A stretch of 64,000 nucleotides of DNA from Parastagonospora avenae f. sp. tritici 18332-5 (Eukaryota; Ascomycota; Dothideomycetes; Pleosporales; Phaeosphaeriaceae). Below, piece after piece: positions 32,012 through 43,599 of the stretch. Each line of letters begins with the position of its first letter. Positions within the stretch are counted from its first letter, which is position 1. The translations under genes and the position numbers were made by a program. The stretch covers positions 124,001 to 188,000 of the forward strand of contig JAFJTR010000013.1 of NCBI GenBank assembly GCA_022559985.1, given 5' to 3'. Below the pieces are notes generated by a model. That model saw only the letters and a program-made list of their open reading frames with translations, did not search any database and had not been told where the DNA came from.

Positions 32012-33548
32012 CTCCTCCCACACCATCCTTTCGAAGCTTAGCGAATCCAATCGCGTGACAGCTTCCTCGTTTTCCTCCCCGTCCAAAAACCGAAGTTTCT
32101 CCAGCCCCATACTTGCTCGATCAGCAACCATGTGCACCCCCAGATTCTCCCAGTGCCTGCCGATCTGTGTAACCGTTCCTAATCCGGCAACAAAATAGAT
32201 GAAACCAGAAATTCCAACCAATGACAGCTCGAAACATTGGCCTAGCCCAACGGCTGATGGTCGCCGCGATATATGAACCGCGCAGGGATTCAAACAGCCG
32301 GAGCCGTAGTCCGCGGGGGGAAAATGCATATGTGAGGAAGCTTTGTATATTAGATGTGCATCATCGCGACGGAGTAAGATTTCTTGAGGGTGCTTGGAAG
32401 GATGTGCGCGAGTAGATCAATGCTTGATTGTACTGCGAGTCGATCTGAATTAAGCGTGATTCTTGAAGCGCAGACTCGTCGTTGCGATGATCAGAAGATG
32501 CTTGATACACCGATCTGATAATGCCTTACCCAGGATATTGGAGATTAGAGGTCACACGGAGGCGCTCGCTTGCGCTGGGTGACGAGCTGGGTTGCCACGC
32601 ATACGACACGCACGATTCCTGCGCAACCTGGTATATTGCGGAGAAGCCTGGTCGACGTGGAGCCGAAGACTGCCATCTACAGGAGGAATTCCGGCTGGAA
32701 AAGCTTGTTTCAGCGATTTCATGTGCGCGTTCCTGGACTCTCGCCCTGCGAAAGTCTCGAGCTGCCAGTTCGAATCTGCCTAAAAGCCAGCACCTTTCGC
32801 GATCGTTCATTCTCTTGCTGAACAGTAACAATGACGGATCCTTCAAGGCGTTCGCATCTGATGACTGCTATGGTCGCTTGACTCGTTCGTAGATTGTCAA
32901 TAGTCTGAGACGCAGTGATGCCCAGCGCAAGATAAGCTGGAGCGGACGCCGGTAGTGACTGGATCGCTCGATAGATGAAGCAGCCTCGATGTAGGAGCCG
33001 CAGCAGGTTGTACAAGAGTGCGTCATCGTAGCGCTGCACATGGGTGTGTTAGTGCGCGATTGCAAGACAGACACGAGGTTTTGTGACGTGACGACGTCTT
33101 TGCGCAATTGTGGTGTGTGAAGGAAAGCATCATCAAGAACGCGAGGCTGTCATGTTTACGATAGCACTAACGTTATAGCAAGCTAACGTTAGCTAAATCA
33201 GTTGCATCCTCGAGACTCCCAAACGCCTCTCAGTCAGCGGGTAGTCCCAGCATCACAATGCATGAAAAGTATCAACTTGGACAATAAACACTTTTGTTCA
33301 AATAATCTCCACCACCGACTTTCCTTGAGCCGTCCCTATAAATACACAATCGCATGTCGAGCCCCTGATTTCCCAGCCGAATGTGCTAGCGAAAACGCCA
33401 CAAAATGACTCGAGATCTCGAGGACACTTTTGGCGGAGAAGCAAACCAAGGGACCAAGCATCTCCGCAGACGCCAGTCTCCACCACCCGAACTCACGAAC
33501 GCCCAATAATCTTAAAATGTCGACTCCAATCGCCAGTGCCTTAGCCGC
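32012..33548. other. 1.5-kb intergenic stretch with two TAACGTTA palindromes
   Basis: Overlapping open frames on both strands at 32521-32892 have no motifs and are probably chance. The only structured element is the palindrome pair at 33168-33191. Confidence 0.4.
33168..33191. promoter_or_regulatory. Paired TAACGTTA palindromes, 16 bp apart
   Basis: Perfect 8-bp palindromes at 33168-33175 and 33184-33191. The second is extended to the 14-bp perfect palindrome AGCTAACGTTAGCT (33181-33194). TAACGTTA-like sites can bind Myb-type proteins, but the target gene is not evident. Confidence 0.35.
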
Positions 33549-35217
33549 TTACTCCTTGTACCTCTTCTCGCGAGACTGCAGAGTGACGAGCAGGTCGTAG
33601 AAGTCCTTGCGCCAGTCGACGCACTCGAGGTACTCCCACCACAGGCGCAGCGCAGGCGGGTCATCCATATCAGCCTGTATAGAGTCAGTACAATGCATCA
33701 CTTCAGGCAGCGTCACTTGCAAAACTTACAGCCTCAAAAGCGTCCAGGATGAACTGCTTCTTAATCATCGCAGTCTTCATGTTGGCTTCGCGCTCCCACT
33801 CCCTCAGCTCCTCGACGTACTTTCGCACGTCTTTGGCCATCTTCTCATCAATCTTGACTTCCATCTCAGAGTTAATGGTTGTGGTATCGGCCTCAGGGGC
33901 TGCGACGATTTTGCCGATGTACTCGGGCTTCTTGAAGAAATGCCTCTTCAGCTCATGTGTCATCCAAGCCGGGCGAATAGCCGAGGTGAGCTCTGTGGCC
34001 CAGAACTCCTTGACGTGCTGAGGTACTTTGTTCGTCATGGTGTCGATATCGAGCTTGTCGCTCCAGCGGGTTTGAGAGTAGTTTCCGTAGTAGATGTAGC
34101 GACCGGTACCAGGCTGCTCGACGAACATTGGCACGTTCTCCCACGATGCTGCACCGTCGGGCAAATCGCCGTGTATGGATTCAGGATTCTCGTTGAAGAA
34201 AGCGCTGAGCTTGGCGCCATGCTGGCCGGGCTGGTCTGGTAGGTATGGCTCGTTGGTCGGATCCAGCATGAAATAAGTTCGGTTCTTGAGGATGCAGGTG
34301 CCAGTGCCCACGATGAATCGCAAACCAGGGGACCAATCAGTGCCACCGAGGTGGTCCTCGAGGAACTGCGGATGGAAGGTAACCGTATTGGCGGGGATCT
34401 TGGCGATGGTCGGGAGAGGTGACAACGTCTTCACGAAGCGCGGCTTCCGAGTGTCCAAAGACAGCTTCTCAACGGACAGGCCTTGCTGCACGACTGTTGC
34501 AGGCGACGAGGGCGGGCTTGGCATAGGCGCGGGGATGGTGGCCTTGGTAACGCTATCGACAGGGCCATCCGTAACAAGACGGTTGTTGGGTGACTTGATG
34601 GGCGATACCTTGGTACTACGGCAAAGGTTAGTTGCATGTCCATGTTGGAAACCACCTCCATCACCCATAACTTACTCGCTTGACGGCTTGTTTCGCAGAT
34701 GCGGTGGGAGTGACTTTTGGCCTGCCAACGCATTGCTGCCACCGTTTGCCGCACGCAGATGAGGAGGTACGCTGACATTGGATTCCGGCGTCGTCGTACC
34801 GTTCGCCTTCTCCTCGTCAGCATCGCCGTCTACCGACTTGTGAACCTCGCGGCTGAGCTGCTCGAGCTCCTGCTTGAACTCCAGAGCGCTCTGGTGTGAC
34901 TCGATCGGGTCTTGCGCTTTAAAGGCACCGACTGTCACTGGCCAGCCACCTCTCTTCAGCTCGTCAACCGATGAGGCGAGGTTTTGCTGCATCTCCCGAA
35001 GAAGATCGACCTGGAGGCGGAGGCCCCCGTGCTCTTCCTCCAAGTTGGAGACCCGTGCTTCAAGATATGGGGATGCACATGGGCTCACCTGGCCGGCTGT
35101 GCTGTTCAGCGACTGGGGCTTGGGGGCGTAGCTTGAGCCAGCGGGGTTGAAGTTGTTGTTGCCGGACATGACAGGCGAGTATGATCTGACGTGAAGGTTT
35201 GGATCACGATTGCTCAT
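33549..35217 (-). CDS. Fungal coiled-coil protein with DUF6697-like domain
   Basis: Exons 35217-34676, 34615-33730 and 33674-33549 encode 517 residues. Residues 1-50 are disordered and Ser/Asn-rich. A coiled coil follows (YLEARVSNLEEEHGGLRLQV to about residue 95). Next is a disordered stretch with two SVPPHLR/SLPPHLR peptides. The conserved domain (about residues 240-470) contains FHPQFLEDHLGGTDWSPGLRFI, RTYFMLDPTNEPYLP, PGQHGAKLSAFF, RYIYYGNY and RHFFKKPEYIG. This layout matches the fungal DUF6697-type domain as I remember it, which has no established function. The last exon is helical (ALRLWWEYLECVDWRKDFYD). The GTG further upstream in frame is not taken as start. Confidence 0.7.
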
Positions 35218-35854
35218 CGATGAACTTGAGGTGTCAGGCTGTATATAGCTCGAGGTAGTTGATAAGGATGTTTGAAGAATATTGTGAGGAGGTGGTGGAA
35301 AGGAAGAGGGTTGGAGCACAAGAGGCGTGGTTTATATAGGCCTTTCGTGGCAATCAGCTTGATCAGAGCGATGGAGCTGCGCCCTTGCCGTGCCGCTGGA
35401 GGTGAGAGAAAACAGGTCTTCGGCTGTAGTGAGGTTTGGTGGTGGTAAAGGCAGGTTTCTACGGCGGGCGGTTTGCAATATCTGACAATAAACCAAGTGA
35501 TCACATCGACAGCGCATCTATTATGGACTTTCCCACCGCCTAGATCGAAGGAGTCTGCAACTGTATCGACGGACCAGGTCTTCTTCTCCATCTCTAAATG
35601 TCTCCAGGTTCATCCAGGAGGCAAGAGCGTTGCGGCGCCGATCTAGACCGAGGCGGGTGAGATCTTGGTGATAGAACATCTCCCCGAACCTCACTGTAAT
35701 ATTCTAGGATATGCAAACGTGCATTTTAGCTTCTTCAGTCCTTTCGAACACGCTTCCTGCAATGCATCTCTGGCCCTGAATCGAAGTCTTCAGATCTGTT
35801 TCCAAGACGTGCAACCGTTTGACCAGTCAGTCGCACTTGGTCGCCAAAAGTATC
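35218..35854. other. Intergenic, promoter side of the DUF6697-like gene
   Basis: Short frames only. C/T-rich on the - strand next to the ATG at 35217, as expected for a leader. Confidence 0.4.
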
Positions 35855-36370
35855 GATATGGACCTTGCGTCATTTGCAACAGCTAGTCAACTCGATGATG
35901 GAAGCTCACATAATTGCACTGGATGCAGGTGCTTACTGAAGGAACTTGAGCGAGTCGCGAAGGCTTTCGAAGGAGTGCAACAAGTCCGCTACCTGGTCAC
36001 TCGTCTACACAAAGCTTCAGCATTGACTTCTTGGTTCATGTCGAGCAATTCGAAGGATGCAACTGTCGGCGTGCTTAAGTGTGTCGCGTAGGTGTCGCGT
36101 GCCGAGACGCGACCTTGCAGCACGGCGGAACGCGCGAGCAACTCTGCCGCCGACTTCGGAAAATCTTCATTTGAGCTGTTTGAAAGCAGGAGTCTTTCGA
36201 TGAAGTGGATTCGGATACTAGAGAGATTCCTCGAAGTTCAAACAGTCTGTGTGTACCTGACATGTCGAGGGGCCCCTAGGTTGGATTGGGTCAAGTGGGA
36301 CCCTGAAATTCGACGTCATGCTTCTAGCGCAAAGCGCGTTGAAATGTGCCGGTCGTCGCAGGTCATTTGA
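35855..36370 (+). pseudogene. Candidate relic ORF interrupted by one stop
   Basis: One frame is open from ATG 35855 to a TGA near 36370 except for a single TAG at 36089-36091. The product would be helix-rich (LKELERVAKAFEGVQQVRYL and SFELFESRSLSMKWIRILE) with a short Cys group (NCTGCRCLL). No family recognised. The stop could be a real lesion in an old gene, or the whole frame could be chance. Confidence 0.25.
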
Positions 36371-36484
36371 GGAGAAGCACTGAAGATCAGCACTCGTTGT
36401 CCCTCCCCAGCTCACTGGCGCCACTTTTCGACTTCACCGGAGACTCTGAAGCACTTTGGCTCATGCAAAACTCTGTGCACAACC

Positions 36485-37118
36485 ATGCCGCCCAAAAAAC
36501 AACATCACGACGAAACGCAGTCAGTTAAGGAGAAGCTGCAAGGCTCGCGCAACCCGCGCAATGGTAGAGCGACGGTGCTGAATGGGAGCAATCTGAAGGA
36601 GGTGGACAATGCATCAGTCCACAGCGGACAGACGTCGACCGACTCCAATCCGTCGAATGTAGGTTTTGTCAGCCACCGCGCTCGCCCTCGCGCCCACGTC
36701 ACCAGTTGCTCCACAGTAATCGAGCAGAGGATGCGCAGCTGACAAGAAGCCCAACAGATCAAATGGGCGTCGCAAGACACGTCTGTGCTACACAATTACC
36801 GGCGCGCGTACCGCCTCGACACTCCCTCCACATTTAAGAACCCGCTCAGTCACGTCGTCCTCGGCCAAGGCATCGGTCGCTTCTCCCCAACAATGGCCCA
36901 GCCAAAGTCCAAACGAAGAGTACACAAGGACCAGGTCGCCATGGCAGTGCGTAGACACTTCAACGCACTCGGTGTGACCGAGTCTGATGTCATTGTCGAC
37001 TGGCTGTACAAGTCAAAACACCAAGGTATGGCGCGCAGTGTCGCCTTCGACGAGCGCGCGGCAGCTAACACCCGCAGACGACGAGTTCAGAGTCCGATTC
37101 GCACCGCAACGGAAATGA
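36485..37118 (+). CDS. SAP30-like subunit of the Sin3 histone deacetylase complex
   Basis: Three exons, 36485-36658, 36758-37025 and 37078-37118, give 160 residues. A basic, disordered N-terminus (MPPKKQHHDETQSV) precedes the Sin3-binding domain: WASQDTSVLHNYRRAYRLD, then SHVVLGQGIGRFSPT, a basic KSKRRVHKDQVAMAVRRHFN, then VTESDVIVDWLYKSKHQ and a short DDEFRVRFAPQRK end. This order is that of fungal SAP30-type proteins, which stabilise the Sin3-Rpd3 deacetylase and help it hold chromatin. It is a nuclear protein. The two introns (99 and 52 bp) have good donors and acceptors. None of the exons is long, so it would be missed by an ORF search alone. Confidence 0.85.
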
Positions 37119-37808
37119 TACCACACCATATCACCTCGCACACACACTTCGCTGCACTTACGGCGTTTCTCCACGATACCCAGGTTTGGCAATCGTCAGC
37201 CTACACTACAACTACCTGCATGAGCATTGGATCGGCGTTTTGGGATACATATTACTATAAATGGGCAGGCATTACAGCACCAGCAGCTGGGAGCTGGGCA
37301 GGGCACGACCTGGGAAAGGTCGAATGTTGATGACCGGGCATATTGTATGGCAAATACCTGTACATGGGACATGAATAGAGGCATAGTATTAATGAACATT
37401 CGGTACCTTGCATAGCGTACTCGGTACCTTCAGTGTCGTTTGCCGTGGGTGCAACGCGGCATGCTCCCGTTTCCGCCATGTGCTGCACGACGCCTGTACA
37501 CATGAGCTGGGGCGACGCATTGCCTCATGTCCTGGCGGATACCTGCACAAACAAGCAAGCGAGAGTTCAAAACTGTCACATCATTTGGGAGAGCGCCAAA
37601 TACTACATGCACAGCTCCAAACATCTCGAGCCTGAACTGCCTCGGGACGACTGTCGAAAATGCTAGAAGCTCGCGGAGACGGCGCTTCGTCATTGGCCAG
37701 TGCGAGCGCATCCCCAAAACTTTCTCTCCAGCGAACCGCATCGGAAAAGCTGTATCAGTACAACGCTGACGAAACATAAGCCCATTTTAATCTTCTTAAT
37801 CTCTCGAC
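37119..37808. other. Intergenic, nothing supported
   Basis: Overlapping frames on both strands without motifs. The end of this stretch is the leader of the DnaJ gene. Confidence 0.4.
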
Positions 37809-39438
37809 ATGAGCCTGGCTGGTCCAATGCCGCTTAGGGCGGTTGCACCTCTCCGCGCTGTGTCGACGTCACGACCGTTATGTCAGAGACGGCGGATATC
37901 TACCGCAAACCGAGCACAGCCAAAGCGGCCAGCGGTCACAGCACGGAGACAGCAGAATGTACCATCAATACGAGTATGTGTTCCAAGCCATCTCAATTGT
38001 AGGACAATGAACTGACAGACTTCAGCACTTCCACGCAACTTCACCGTCCTCCGCAATAGCCGATCCATACAAAACCCTCGGCGTCGATAAAAACGCCTCC
38101 GCCGCCGACATCAAGAAGGCATACTACGGCCTCGCAAAGAAATACCACCCCGATACTAACAAGGAAGCCACCGCGAAAGAAAAGTTCTCCGCCGCCCAAT
38201 CCGCCTACGAAATCCTCTCCGACGCCGACAAGAAGAAGGCCTACGATTCCTACGGCGCCTCTGCATTCGACTCCAATGGCGGCTTCAACCCAGGCGCAGC
38301 AGGCGGCGGCAGTCCTGGTGGAAACCCGTTCGCTGGCGGAGGAGGATTTGGCGGATTCGGTGGATTCGGTGGCGCACAAGGTGCAGGCGGCTTCCAAGAC
38401 ATAAACTTTGAGGATTTATTTGGAGCATTCACTGGCGGACGACGACCACGGGGCGGCGGTGGCAGACGCAACCCGTTCCAAGAAGAAATCCTCGTCGGCG
38501 ACAACATCGAAGTGCAAACCAACATCTCCTTCCTCGACGCCGCAAAGGGCGTCAGCAAGGAAATCCACATCACCCCGCTCGTCGAGTGCGGCACGTGTTC
38601 CGGCTCAGGCCTCAAGACGGGCGCAAAGCGCGCTGAGTGCAAATCTTGCGGCGGAACTGGCCAGAGAGTTACAAGCATGGGCGGCTTCCACATGTCCGCC
38701 ACCTGCGGCTCCTGCGGCGGCTCCGGCCTCGCCATCCCGCGCGGCAGCAGCTGCAACACATGTTCGGGCGACGGCGCCGTCAAGCAGCGCAAATCCATCT
38801 CCATCGACATCCCCGGCGGCGTCGAGGACGGCATGCGCCTGCGCGTCAACGGCGAGGGCGACGCCCCGCTCACCGGGCACGCCATGTCGTCGGGCAGTAT
38901 TCGCGGCCAGAAAGGCGATCTTTACGTCCTCATTCGCGTCGCGAGTGATCCGAAATTCAAGCGCAACGGCAGCGATATATTGCATACGGCCACCCTGCCG
39001 CTTACCACCGCGGTCCTTGGCGGCGAGATCAAAGTCCCCACCCTCGACGGCGAAGTCATGGTCAAAGTGCCCACAGGCTCAGGTACAGGCGACCGCGTCA
39101 CGCTCTCTGGCATGGGCATGAAGGTGCTCAACGGGGGTCGACGGGCGGGCAAAGGCGACCTCAAAGTCGAGTTCAAGGTCGCGATGCCCAAGTATCTGAG
39201 CGTCAACCAGCGCACGATTCTGGAAATGCTGGCGGACGAAATGGGCGATAAATCCGCGCGCCGCGTAATTAATCCGGGCAAGATGAGGGAGGAGGTGGAG
39301 CGGGAGAAAGATAAGGCGACGAAGAGCGGGCATGAGGGCGAGGGCTTTTTGAAGAGCGCCTGGCATAATTTGACGGGGCAGCATAAGCATTTGAACGACG
39401 AGGAGGACGATAAGAAGAAGGGGTCGGGGTCGGGGTGA
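37809..39438 (+). CDS. MDJ1: Mitochondrial DnaJ co-chaperone (type I J-protein)
   Basis: It stimulates the ATPase of mitochondrial Hsp70 and helps fold imported proteins. Exons 37809-37973 and 38026-39438 give 525 residues. An Arg/Ala/Ser-rich presequence (about residues 1-65) without acidic residues fits mitochondrial import. The J domain starts at DPYKTLGV (residue 68) and has HPD at 96-98. A Gly/Phe-rich region follows. The zinc region has all four CxxCxGxG repeats (CGTCSGSG, CKSCGGTG, CGSCGGSG, CNTCSGDG). The C-terminal substrate-binding domains include DIPGGVEDGMRLRV and KGDLYVLIRV. Long Gly/Ala-rich exon 2 has no in-frame ATG for its first 160 codons, so the intron-spliced start at 37809 is needed. 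The tail is Lys/Gly/Ser-rich. Confidence 0.93.
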
Positions 39439-39680
39439 AGGGGAGTGTGATGGGACGACAAGGCGTATTTGGCGAGCATACTGAAAGCATTTGTTGGCGC
39501 ATAAGATGGATGGGGTTTGATGGAATGTATAAAAGGAAGGGTATATGTAGGTGTTTAGATCCGCCCTGTTCTCTCGACTCAAGGCTTGTACCATATAACA
39601 CCATGTCCAATTACAAAGTATGGAGCATGTCTCATTGCCGTACCGTCTATCCATGAGCGCCTCGACCCCACCATGCATCT

Positions 39681-40534
39681 TCACTCCTTAGGCTCCGTAT
39701 CCGCCCTCCACGTACACGTCCTGCCCGCTTGTTTCCACATCTCCTTCCGCTCGCGAAACACTCCCTCCGCCCAGCCCCTCACCTCCTCACTCACAATCTT
39801 CTTGGCTACCCAAGTAAACTCGCCCAAATCCTTCTCACAGCCGCTTTCCCGCTCATACTCGACCATCTGCAGCAGCAACTCAATCTTATCCACATCATGC
39901 ACGAACAGACTCTCGGCTGTCTCACTATCCTCATACTCCTGCCAAATAGCCCGAATCTCCTTCCCATTCAGCCCGCCGCCAACTTTCCCCAGCAGTTTCT
40001 CGCAAATGTAATCCATCGTCTCACTTTCCCTCCGACTCTTCTCCTCCTTGCTGACCGGATCAACCGGCGTGATGTCGCCGACCAGCGCCTCGGCCATGTC
40101 GTGGATCAGGGCCATGCGGCAGCACTTGGCCATGTCCAATTTGCCGGACAGACTGGCAGGCGCGAGCATGGTTATCACGCTCATGCGGTACATGTGGTCG
40201 GCGATGGATTCGGGGTCGGGGATGCCGAAGCGCTGCCAGCCGGCGCGCTTTGTGGTTTTGAGGCGTTGGAGCAGGTGGAAGAAGGGGAGGGGGGAGGAGG
40301 AGGATTCGGTGTAGGTGAGGTTGAGTTCGGTGAGGACTGGTGGGGTTAGCATGGGGTTTGAGCGGGGGGTAGGCGATGCGGATAGGAGGGGTGGAGCGTA
40401 CAACGACGTGCGCTGAGGCTTTAGGACATACCGCTCTCGACGCTCCATTTTGTCTGTGAGACTCCTTCTGCCTTCAAGTGCCCCGCGGTGGGCGCGGGGA
40501 CGCCGTTGGTCTGTGTTGCTTCGTCGACTGCCAT
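39681..40534 (-). CDS. HD-domain phosphohydrolase (YfbR/HDDC2-type 5'-deoxynucleotidase)
   Basis: Exons 40534-40432 and 40336-39681 (95-bp intron) give 252 residues. The metal-binding HD signature is intact: His82 in SIADHMYRMSV, His113-Asp114 in ALIHDMAEALVGD, and a later Asp in VHDVDKIELLLQMVEYE. The order and the phrase GWQRFGI...ESIADHMYRM are typical of the HDDC2/YfbR group, which removes the 5' phosphate from deoxynucleoside monophosphates and so tunes dNTP balance. It is a cytosolic protein. The N-terminal 30 residues are disordered. It is divergent to the HAUS6-like gene, with about 270 bp between the two starts. Start: the first ATG followed by a spliced 34-codon exon. Confidence 0.88.
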
Positions 40535-40804
40535 GGTGCGTGGTGTGGTATGTAGAAGCAAGAGCGGGTATGTGCGAAGTCGACCAAAGCTACAGTGAGG
40601 TGAGGCGTGAATGTTTCCTATTGTGAATGCACAAACACAGCCAGTGACGACCTCAAGCGCGCACCCCTGCACCTGCATGCGCGCGGACTTTAGTCGCTTC
40701 CCTCCGCCTTGGCGGCATAAACAACACCACACGAAGCACCCTCCCTCACCGCAACTAGTCCTGTAAAAAACCAGACACTCTGAGATAATGCAAACAGCGA
40801 GAGC

Positions 40805-43251
40805 ATGTCGCGGTCAACCTCGCAGTCGTCGACAGCCACCAATACGACCACGCATGGCGTTTCCCGCAGCTTGTCTGTCAAAACAAACGCCAAGCCGCAA
40901 CCTCTGAACCCGTCGCCTGCGCAGGACGTGAGGATTTTCGTGTCGAATTTGAGATTGTTGGATTTGGACTTGAAGAGCGATTGGCCGGGGATATCGGTGC
41001 AGACGTTCTCGGCGAAGAACGCCGACCAGAGGCAGAGGATTGGTGGGACGGAATGGGCGCTCTTTCGACTGTTTGAGATTTGGGATCCGAGTGAGACGGC
41101 GCAGGTAATTAGACATATTCTAAGATTCATGAGGGTGGTGGTGGTGCTGACGTTGTGTAGAAACTCCAACCCTTCTTCCCGCCCCTCGAGCCCATCCAGT
41201 CGCTGAATCTCCGCGCTGCGCTGTATCGATGCCTGAACGAATTGAAGAAGAATGGCGTGTTGGGGAGGGAAACTGTGCTGAGGAAGACTATGCTGGATGA
41301 ATGCAAGGGAGAGAAGTTCTATGAGATACTCGCTATATTCTCCAATGCTTGCCTTAAGAAAGTTCTTGAATCGCGAGAGAGCAGTGTCAGCGGTGAGGCG
41401 GTTGCAAGGAGGGTGGCCATCGCACCGATGCTGTCTGTGGAGAGCCAGCAGTCTCTACTGCCCCTGGCCATTGCGCACAAGGCGGCACTCGTCAACATCC
41501 TGAGAAGGAAAGAGCAGAAGAGGAGGCGGTATTTGGAATTTGAGGCTATGCTGAATAGCAAGACTGAGGATATTAATCGGCGCATACGTAAGAACAAAGA
41601 CACGCCACGAGCAAAGCGACCTGCAGTGCCACAAAGGGAGGCGGACGCTATCAAGAAGCAGCTCAAAGACAACTGGATTGGCAATCAGAAGTGGCTAGAT
41701 GTCATGCTTCAAGGCGACGATGTGCAAGTTGGCGAAGCTTGGATGGGTAGCAGGTTCGACAAGATATGGCGCATGGTGGAGCATGGAAGGAAGCTTGAAG
41801 ATGTGACACCTGAAGCTGGTTTGCTGGAGCATCTACAATCAAGGGTGCAGGAACAGAAAGACAGGTTGGCAAAGTGGAAAACGTTCCATGAGAGGCTTCA
41901 GCAGGATAAGACGGACCCCACGGCCACTGCTGTAAAAGCACCCACTGTCACGAAGGAGTTCAAGTTCGAGGACCATTTACAGTATGCGTTACCATCTAGC
42001 AAGCGCAGCGCGTCTGAGACGAAGCCTGCACGGCGCCCGCCCATGTCTTCGGAGTACGAGGGTATCTTGAGCGAGATGAAGGAGGACTTGGCTCGTGTAA
42101 CGACTTCAAAGTCAGTTCGGTCTGCTCCGCCGCTGGCTCGAAGGAGGACATCGTCCGGTGCCCATTCACCAGCTCGAAGCCGCAAGAACACGCGATCAGA
42201 GTCAATACCTCACGTCCCAGTCAGCCCAGTACGGTCTACGCGGCCAGTGCTTCAGAGCAAGAAGTCGTCACTTGAGAGGGTCCCGGTCCTGCTCCCGACA
42301 CGACGAGCGCCCATCACAGCCACCCCTATCGACTCCGAGGCGACGCTCGTTGGTCATACATCTGCCTTGCGGAGTGCGGGAACGGTCTCGTATCCGACTG
42401 AAAGTACAGTGGAGGAATATGCTGTATCAGAGCCAGAGCCAGATGTACCAGAAGTAGTTGAGCCGCCATCATCTCCTCCACAGGCCATGGAAGACTCACT
42501 TCAGCCCTTATCTCCCGAACCGACCTTCGCGCTCCCCTTTGAGCCGCCAACGCCCTTCCTAGAACCACCAGAGCTCAACCCAGAAGAAGCCCTAGCCGAG
42601 CAAATCGTCACGTCCATCGGCGACGCAACCCCCTCCCCCGTCAAGAAGCCCCAACCACGCATGTCCCTCTCCCTCCTCGAACGCACCCGCATGTCCATGG
42701 CGCGCACCACTTCCTTCGAACCCATCAGCGAATCCCCCCTCCCCGAACCCAGCCCGCAACTCCCCACGCTCCCTCCCCACCCCGAACCCGACCGCCGCGC
42801 CACCCTCCTCGAACGCACGCGCCTCAGCATGATGGCCATGGAATCAAAGCCGCGCCAATCCCTCGGCGGACCGCGCGACAAAGACAAGCGCAAAAGCCGC
42901 AACTCGCTCTTTCCTGTCAACCAGTTCGACACGCCGCGCACGCGCAAGTCGTTTGAAATCATTGAGGAGGCGAAATCCACAGATCCCGAGCGCACGCCTA
43001 AGGAGGTGCTGTTCAGCGATGAAGTCGATTATGAGAGGGTGTTTAAGAGTCGGCCACGCATTGCGACGAGTCCGGTGTTTAGTCCCGAGAGACAGGGTGG
43101 GGTGGAGGAGGATGATGGGGAGGGGAGTGACCCGGATGGGGTTACGGGGATTGATCTGGGGGATGTGGATCAGGAGGGAGATGAGGATGGGTTTACGGGG
43201 AGTTGGGCGGATAGTCCGAGTCGGGTGAGAGCGGGGAAAGTGAGGTATTGA
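40805..43251 (+). CDS. HAUS augmin-like complex subunit 6 (N-terminal domain) protein
   Basis: Two exons, 40805-41104 and 41161-43251, give 796 residues. The N-terminal domain has VRIFVSNLRLLDLD, TEWALFRLFEIWDP, LRAALYRCLNELKKNGV and LRKTMLDECKGEKFYEIL, the signature of fungal HAUS6. In animals and plants the augmin complex loads gamma-tubulin on existing microtubules to make branched spindle fibres. Basic helices follow (ILRRKEQKRRRYLEFEAML; RIRKNKDTPRAKRP). The second half is disordered, rich in Ser, Pro and Arg, and holds two related LLERTRMSM/LLERTRLSM peptides. The end is Asp/Gly-rich. The domain call is firm. Whether a full augmin complex works in this fungus cannot be judged here. Confidence 0.83.
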
Positions 43252-43599
43252 GTTTGTTGAGTTTAGTTGGGGGATTGTCTGGTCTGGAGAGGCCGGGACA
43301 TGACAGCGTTCGCGGGTAGTTTTGAAGATGGGTTGGAGCCGTTGAGTAGGCAGATTCAGAGCGTAGAGATATTCAATATATTGAGAAAAAGAGAGAGAGA
43401 CATGCAATCGCTGTCTGAAAGCTTTGATCTTATGATGTTTCAAAATACGCGTCAACACCACATGTGTCCGCAGCTTGCTGGTTTCAGGGGCGAAGAAAAC
43501 CCACACCATCGGTCATCTCGTCTGCGATTTTCGATCAGGAATGCTGATGGCGCAACGAGTGCACGTTTTCGAGACACAAGAAACGTGCAGTTCAAGCCA
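43252..43599. other. 3' flank of the HAUS6-like gene
   Basis: About 350 bases with no supported ORF. The right part (from about 43440, with CACATGTG...GGTTTCAGG) already resembles the repeat array that follows. Confidence 0.35.

Noticed and set aside
32521..32892. 123-codon + strand ORF with an overlapping - strand ORF
   Set aside because: Both strands are equally open and neither has a recognisable motif.
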